Assembly (NCBI GenBank): GCA_034509755.1
Contig: CM067544.1
Location: 9,589,501 to 9,653,500 of the forward strand
Reading direction: 5' to 3'
Length of the DNA stretch: 64,000 bases
DNA from: Anisodus tanguticus
Taxonomy: Eukaryota > Streptophyta > Magnoliopsida > Solanales > Solanaceae
The notes under the pieces are model-generated. The model was not told the origin of the DNA. It saw only the letters and a program-made list of their open reading frames with translations, and did not search any database. Position numbers and translations under genes: made by a program. Shown here piece after piece: positions 58,901 through 64,000 of the stretch (within the stretch, counting starts at the first letter, position 1; each line of letters starts with the position of its first letter).

Positions 58901-59183
58901 GAAAATGTGTTTTTAAACATGTAATTTTTTTAATTATAATTTTACTATGTTATTTGCAACTTTCAAGATCACAAAGTTGCAATTTTGAAAATGTATTACA
59001 AAAAAATCATATTTCTATTAAATAATATAAGAGGCACAAAAACAGGGAACGGGACGGGACATTGGCGGATCCCGCCAGTCCCACCGGAGGACCGGTCCCG
59101 CCATACCCCCCATCCTGTCGGGTCCCGTCCCGTCCCACCGGAACCCGCCTCGCCCCGTACCCGCCCCATTGGCCACACTTACT
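55925..59183 (+). mobile_element. hAT transposon with decayed transposase
   Basis: Flanked by ACAACTAT at 55917-55924 and 59184-59191 (the match extends to 11 bases). Ends are imperfect inverted repeats (GGCTGGCCAACGGG versus AAGTGTGGCCAATGGG), with many CGGGACGGGACC/GGTCCCGCC subterminal words, typical of plant hAT elements. Internal transposase remnants are listed separately. Inserted into the minus-strand LINE. Confidence 0.85.
56558..58770 (+). pseudogene. hAT (RICESLEEPER/Ac-type) transposase remnants
   Basis: Pieces in order, in several frames: acidic N terminus (56668-56886); degenerate BED zinc finger (VRCQIYKNIYKFKMEKGQGG, then LLRHVQNFHK) near 56935-57035; core segments 57073-57354 (YREAITKLVAVEGFPFS, NGFPRSTVRRDV) and ITSDIGRSTNGHDYLTVTCH near 57395-57455, where the catalytic DDE region begins; 57506-58160 with HIKCVCHIYNLVVKDGL; 58289-58612; and the C-terminal hAT dimerisation domain ARDVLNIQVSSTASESVFF...RRAHTLISGRQLGDYSIIQ at about 58610-58740. 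Many stops and shifts. Confidence 0.85.
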
Positions 59184-59420
59184 ACAACTATCAGTTTGTA
59201 AGCGTAAGTAGGACTACGCTCGACTACTTACTACCATTCTACACTAATATGTGTCCTCCATAACCCCCTATCTAAGGTCATGTCCTCAGTAACTTTCACC
59301 TGCGCCATATCTCATCTAATCACCTCTCCCCAATACTTCTTCGGCCTACCTCTACCCCTCCTGAACCCGTCCATAACCAATCTTTCACACCTCCGCACTG
59401 TGGCATTTGTGTCAAATAAA

Positions 59421-59966
59421 AAGATACGGAGGTGTAAGAGGTTGGCTATGGACGGGTTCCGGGGGGGTATAGGTAGGCCAAAAAAGTATTGGTGAGAGAT
59501 GATTAGACATAATATGGAGCAGATAGAACTCACTGAGGACATGACCTTAGATCGGGGGGTATGAAGGACACATATTAGGGTAGTAGGTAGTCCAGCGTAG
59601 TCCTACCTACGCTTACAAACTGATAGTTGTAGTGTTATTAATGTAGGCCCGCATAGCCTATCATACTAGTAGGCACAATATTACTTTATAGTCCATTGTC
59701 GTTTGATTTATGTTGATATATGTTTTCTAGTGTACCTTGTTTGTCTTATTTACCTGAATTAATTATTTCTTCTTTTTAAGAATGAGTTATCATGACTTAT
59801 TCGCTTTGTTTGTCTTACTTTGCTTGTGCTTGTGCTTTGTCTTGAGCCGAAGGTCTATCGGAAACAATCGCTCCACCTGCCAAGATAGAGGTAAGGTCTG
59901 CGTACATTCTACCCTCCTCAGACTCCACGTTGTGGGATTTCATGGGGTATGTTGTTGTTGTTGTAT
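59421..59966 (+). mobile_element. RTE-type LINE 3' end, plus strand, head to head with the minus copy
   Basis: Starts near 59421 with the same C-terminal coding words (IRRCKRLAMDGF, IGRPKKYW) and runs through TATCATACTAGTAGG, TGTCTTGAGCCGAAGGTC, GAGGTAAGGTCTGCGTACA to a tail of GTTGTTGTTGTTGT at 59951-59964. It is diverged from the minus-strand copy throughout. The 71-codon frame at 59280-59495 crosses the junction and is an artefact. Confidence 0.75.
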
Positions 59967-60088
59967 TTAGCTTCTTATGAGGATATATTTGGTATCAATC
60001 TTATTGTGTTTGATCGACTATAATATTTTGAGAAGTATTTTTTTTTAGAAAATAAATTTCTTTAAATTAAATTAAATGACTTTTCTAG
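59967..60088. other. Short spacer
   Basis: AT-rich; TCTAG at 60084-60088 would be the target duplication of the neighbouring copia element, whose other side lies outside the window. Confidence 0.3.
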
Positions 60089-60404
60089 TGGAAACAGATG
60101 AAAGAAATAATCTCTTGATTATTTTCATTAATGAAAGAGAATATATACAATTTACAATTTCCTTAATAGGAAAATCATATTCCTATTCTACTCCCAAAAT
60201 CCTATTCTAGTAGTACAAGAATCCTATAATTATGGTAAGTGTACAATACTAATTAATACAACTATTTTACACTAATTAATCAGCCAAAACCGTGATATAC
60301 ACTTAAGTATGGTAAGTGTATATCACGGTCCAAAATCACTACCAAACCCGTGATATACATTACTTATGGTAAGTGTCTATCACGGATATACACATCATTT
60401 ATCA
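60089..60404 (-). repeat. 3' LTR of copia element D with palindromic repeats
   Basis: 316 bp, TG...CA on the minus strand. Contains a perfect 16-bp inverted repeat with 7-nt loop (60290-60305 / 60313-60328), a second imperfect one (60348-60366 / 60370-60385), and three direct copies of TATGGTAAGTGT (about 60231, 60308, 60365). In this orientation they fall in U3, where retrotransposon enhancers lie. Confidence 0.85.
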
Positions 60405-60429
60405 CACCCTCGCAGTCATAGCGGGCGAT

Positions 60430-61978
60430 CTTTGTACGCTGAGACTGTCCCTAAAATCTTCAAAAAGGACCGAGGGAAGACCTTTTGTAAATATGTCTGC
60501 AATTTGATATCTAGAAGGGACATTACAAACACGTACTTGTCCACGAGCTACCTTTTCGCGAACAAAGAGGATATCCATCTCGATATGTTTAGTGCGCCGG
60601 TGCTAAACCAGATTACCAGAAATGTAGATGGCACTAACATTATCACAATAAACCAAGGTAGTTTTCTAAATAGGACAATGAAGCTCTAAAACAAGATTAT
60701 ATAACCAACAGGATTCAGAAACAACATTGGCTACCCCTCGATACTTGGCCTCTACACTAGAGTGGGACAACGTCGACTGACGCTTTGCAGACCAGGAGAC
60801 CAAGTTATTACCAAGAAACATACAATAGCCCGACGTAGAGCGTCTGGTGTCTGGACAGCCACCTCAATCAGCATCTGTATACGAGACAAGTGTAGACGTC
60901 GATGAGGGATATAAATGTAAGCCAAAGTCAAGTGTCCTCTGGATGTACAGAATAATGTGTTTGAGCGCATTCATGTGCTCAACCATGGGATCATGCATAA
61001 ACAAACACACTTGATGTATGGCATATGTAATTTCTGGTCTCGTGAACGTAAGATAATGAAGAGCCCCTGCAAAACTGCGAAAGCGGGTCGGATCCTCGCA
61101 AGGGGAGCCAGCCGTAGCCCCTAGCTTGGATTTAGTATCAACTGGAGTGGAATAGGACTTGCATGAGGACACACTAGCTCGCTCAGTGATCTCAGCTGCA
61201 TACTTCCGTTGTGATAAGAATAACCCACCTGCATGACGAGTGACAACAATGCCCAAAAAGTAACTCAAGGGCCCCAAGTCTTTCATAGCAAACTCAGAAC
61301 TGAGCAATGTCATGATAGACTGTCGTAATGTATCAGAAGAGGCAGTCAAGATAATATCATCCACATATAATAGTAGTATATAAACTAGGGAAGAACCACG
61401 ACGATATATGAACAATAATTATCAGACCTGCTGTGAGAAAACCCAATAGTCGAAACATAGTCTGCAAGCCTCTTATACCAAGCCCGTGGGGACTACTTAA
61501 GCCCATACAAGGACTTTTTCAATAAACATACATGATGATGATATTTGGGATCCCTAAACCCCAAGGGCAGATGCATATAGACTGTTTCCTTAAGATCACC
61601 ATGTAAGAAAGCACTCTTCACATCTAACTGATGAATGAGCCATGCTTTCGAAAGAGCCAAGTTGAGCACAGTGCGAATGGTAGCCGGCTTGACCACCAGA
61701 CTAAATGTCTCACCATAATCCACAACAACCTGATGAGTCTTACCATCACCTACAAGACGAGCCTTATGCCTCACAAAAGAACCGTCAGAATTATCTTTAT
61801 GAGCAAAAATCAACATAGACCGAATAACATTAACACCAGAAAGACAGGGTACCAACTCCCACGTCTTATTCGCAATAAGAGCATCATATTCATCGGTCAT
61901 AGTCAATTTCCAATTCGGGTCATTTAAGGCGGACACGGGGTTACGGGGTAGAGGGGATTTAAGAACATTAGACTTCAA
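60430..61978 (-). pseudogene. Copia reverse transcriptase and RNase H, element D
   Basis: 61978-61493: NWKLTMTDEYDALIANKTWE, RHKARLVGDGKTHQVV, HQLDVKSAFLHGDL, LKKSLYGLK then a stop. 61415-60864: ILLLYVDDIILTASSDTLRQ (intact active-site YVDD), MKDLGPLSYFLGIV, then TAG at 60864-60866. RNase H continues with SHSSVEAKYRGVANVV and KHIEMDI, to about 60430. One stop after YTDAD and one frame break near 61430; otherwise well preserved. Confidence 0.9.
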
Positions 61979-62950
61979 ATTAAAATATGTTTTTGGTTTT
62001 AAAATATCCGTTGACTATGAGTGACCGGTCTATGACTCGGGGGAGAATTGGGTGAATTTTGAGAAATATCGGGACAAGTGACGGACTGGCCAGCAGGCAG
62101 TGGGCCTGCTGGCCCAGAATTGGAAACTGGATCCGTGACTGAAGACAAGACTAGACCAGTTTCAGTATTGGGCTGGGAACTGGCCCAATTACGGAAATGA
62201 GGCAGAAACTAGCCCAATTCCAGGGCTGGAAATAGAGGGGTGAGACGGAACCGTAGGTCCAGCGGGCAGTGGGCCCGTTGGCGGATTTTGGGTGTGGGAT
62301 ATGTCAGAAAAATGTTTGATAATATATGGAGACGGTGTCGTCCAAAAAATTATACGAACTAGGCTCGGGGCTACGCATGTTAGAAAAGGGAAAATGCGTT
62401 TCATAAGAAATAACATGGCGACTAATGATGATTTTATTAGATTATAAATTAAAACATCTGTAACCACGATGATTAGATGGATAACCCAAAAACACACAAA
62501 GGGTAGAACGGGCCTGAAGTTTGTTAATTATGGTGGACGGAAACAACGGATAACATAAGCACCCAAAGACCCTAAGATGTGAATACGAAAGAGTCTTATT
62601 ATATAAGATTTGAAGCGGGGACGAATATGCCAAACCTTTGGTAGGAAGAATGTTAAGAAGATATGTAGCCATTTGTAGAGCATGATGCCAAAAAGAAGGG
62701 GGCACGGAAGCATGAACCAATAAAGTTCGGACAATGTTATTAATGGTACGAATTTTACGTTCGGCTTTCCCATTTTGTGAATAAAATTTGATGCCATTAT
62801 TAGCACAAAACTCCCGAAAACCCCATTATCGTATTCTTTGCCATTATCACATTGAATATTTTTTTATTTCTCGTTCGAATTGAGTTTTGATGAATGCTCT
62901 AAATTTGAAGAAAGTGGAAAAAATGTGAGATTTTTCTGCTATCGGAAAAG
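61979..62950 (-). pseudogene. Copia integrase C-terminal half, element D
   Basis: Frames 62806-62528, 62720-62442 and 62497-62189 together cover HASVPPSFWHHALQMATYLL, LFGCLCYP-like segment and FLGYPSNHRGYRCFNL, then a Pro/Ser-rich linker. Frameshifts separate each piece. A segment around 62820-62950 is mutated (the expected HTSPQNG region reads IHKMGKPNV...). Confidence 0.8.
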
Positions 62951-62951
62951 T

Positions 62952-63800
62952 TCATAAAAAATTAGAATAATCATCCAAAAATAGAACATAGTAACGATGG
63001 CCTAAAGAACTGAGAACAGGAGATGTCCATAAATCACTATGAATAATATCAAATGGCATTAAAGTACGAGAATTAGAGTCTACAAACGGCAATCTAACAA
63101 TTTTTCCTAAACAACAAGATTGACAAATCGGAGTACTACATGTACCCTTACAAGAAATAAAATCGTTTTTATCTAAGAAAGACAAAATTGACGACCCCGA
63201 CTGACCTACACGTGCATGCCACAAGGAAGGAGCAAGAGCTGCAAAAGTAGATGGCAAGGCTTGACTCGAGAGACCGGATGCGGGCGTGATATGATAAAGA
63301 TCTCCCCTACTATCACATCTCATGAGAGGAATCTCCGTCTTGAAATCCTTCACAGAAAATCCAAGAAGATAAAAAATAACAGTAATTGAATTATCAGTGG
63401 TGAATTTACGGACAGACGCCAAATTTTTAGTCAATTTAGAAGCATGAAGGGTATTTTCAAGACAAGATGTGGATGGGGGGGGAGACAAAGTTTTATGACA
63501 GTAACCACGAATTGGAATTGAATTTTCATTACCAACAAGTATGCCACGATTGTTACTCAAATTGGAATAAGACGAGAGAGTACCTTGATCGGACGTCAAG
63601 TGAGTAGTGGCTCCGGTGTCCATGTACCAATTCGGGTCAGGTGAATTTAATCCAAGTGTGTGCAACGCGGCTTCAATGTCGGTAGGAGTGGGGCCCGCAA
63701 CATGATTGGCCGGGTGGGGCCGAGGCCCAAGCACGCCGGCTTGCTGCCCCGGCCTAGAAACTGCTCTCGGAATCCACTGTGGGCTGAAAAAACTGGGCAT
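62952..63800 (-). pseudogene. Copia gag end, protease, GAG-pre-integrase and integrase start, element D
   Basis: A 282-codon open stretch: NWYMDTGATTHLTSDQGTLS (protease DTGA), SIPIRGYCHKTLSPP, TLHASKLTKNLASV, MRCDSRGDLYHI, GAG-pre-integrase WHARVGQSGSSIL (usual LGHP lost), zinc-binding CQSCCLGKIVRLPF, integrase FDIIHSDLWTSPVL and LFLDDYSNFL-stop at 62952. The upstream part (to 64000) is Gly/Pro-rich gag tail in shifting frames. Confidence 0.9.
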
Positions 63801-64000
63801 GATGGGCTACTGAAACTGGGCCCAGTTCGGGTGGGCAGTGGGTGACTAAAAATAGGGCCTGTTGGGCCTAGGCCCACTGGCCCAGTTCCACGGCCATGGG
63901 CCCCAGGGATGTGGCCAGTTGGCTTGCGGTCCACTGCCCCGAGGCCCATTTCCACCCCCGTGATTTCCACCTCGGTTGCCGCCATGATGTTTGCCATTAT

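Larger units (their letters stand above)
55482..59420 (-). mobile_element. RTE-type LINE 3' end, minus strand, split by a hAT element
   Basis: Read on the minus strand from about 59420 to 59192 and then 55924 to 55482. The first part encodes the C terminus of a plant non-LTR reverse transcriptase polyprotein (RRCERLVMDGFRRGRGRPKK, YWGEVIR). The 3' UTR words TATCATACTAATAGG, TTTGTCTTGAGCCG-like and the TS-like module follow, and the GTTGTTGTTGTTGTTGT tail ends at 55482. The hAT element at 55925-59183 interrupts it. Strongly 5'-truncated. Confidence 0.75.
60089..64000 (-). mobile_element. Ty1/copia element D, minus strand, running off the right edge
   Basis: Minus-strand order from the right edge: gag C terminus, protease, integrase, reverse transcriptase, RNase H, polypurine tract (GCGAGGGTG, 60413-60405) and 3' LTR 60404-60089 (TGATAAATG...CTGTTTCCA). 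Related to elements A and C. The 5' LTR and most of gag lie outside. Several frames are broken. Confidence 0.9.

Noticed and set aside
59280..59495. 71-codon frame containing GRPKKYW
   Set aside because: It crosses the junction between two oppositely oriented LINE ends; the first half is the antisense of LINE coding, only the second half is sense.
55482..59966. Twin-priming inversion of a single LINE insertion
   Set aside because: Twin priming inverts the 5' portion of one copy and does not duplicate the 3' end; here both arms carry the same 3' end and tail.
60366..60689. Plus-strand 107-codon frame
   Set aside because: Complement of the RNase H tail and LTR of copia D.
1..64000. CRISPR arrays, bacterial operons, intact tRNA genes or a gene cluster
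   Set aside because: No regularly spaced repeats, no ribosome-binding-site operons, no full tRNA cloverleaf noticed by eye, and the host genes have unrelated functions. A tRNAscan-type search was not possible here.

Overview
This window is a stretch of plant nuclear genome. The evidence is spliced genes with GT-AG introns, a PIN-LIKES auxin carrier, a plant-type eIF5, several Ty1/copia retrotransposons primed by initiator methionine tRNA, plant LINEs, hAT elements and two Helitron-like termini. The repeats (a TS-like SINE/RTE-LINE tail ending in GTTGTTG, a fold-back MITE beginning CTATGTTGCTCGGACTC, an L1 3' end) are of types I associate with Solanaceae, so a nightshade relative is my best guess. 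That is inference, not a database match.

Layout. 1-3.6 kb: the 5' part of a decayed minus-strand LTR element (gag-like frame, 27-bp tandem repeats, primer site, LTR) and a copia integrase fragment. 7.6-8.9 kb: intact single-exon PILS gene. 11.4-13.7 kb: seven-exon RING-CH E3 ligase gene whose last exon carries a tandem duplication and early stop, followed by a hAT MITE with perfect 8-bp target duplication. 15.9-18.5 kb: eIF5 on the minus strand with a long 5'UTR intron and a telo-box/site II promoter. 21.6-23.5 kb: truncated copia element. 23.9-24.5 kb: a small two-exon gene on the minus strand, broken by a stop codon and by a copia element (24.5-28.4 kb) inserted exactly at its start codon; that copia element itself carries a solo LTR in its reverse transcriptase.

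29.1-36.7 kb: a block of organelle-derived DNA with plastid ycf2 and petL sequences and, most unusually, remnants of a B-type DNA polymerase and a phage-type RNA polymerase of the kind carried by linear mitochondrial plasmids. 40.3-41.0 kb: an intact paralogue of the broken small gene, on the opposite strand. 42.3-47.6 kb: a structurally complete but dead copia element with a 725-bp organellar insert in its reverse transcriptase. 48.2-55.0 kb: a seven-exon, minus-strand lysine methyltransferase-like gene (AR401/EFM4 family) whose introns hold four repeats. 55.5-60.0 kb: two RTE-type LINE 3' ends head to head, one split by a hAT element with a decayed transposase. 60.1-64.0 kb: a minus-strand copia element running off the window, with unusual palindromes in its LTR.

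The probable functional host genes are therefore PILS, the RING-CH protein, eIF5, the intact small membrane protein and the methyltransferase. They act in unrelated processes (ER auxin homeostasis, ubiquitination, translation initiation, unknown, protein methylation), and nothing suggests a co-regulated cluster. I did not find a new defence or metabolic system. The most interesting material is the plasmid-polymerase remnants in nuclear DNA and the nested-insertion history.
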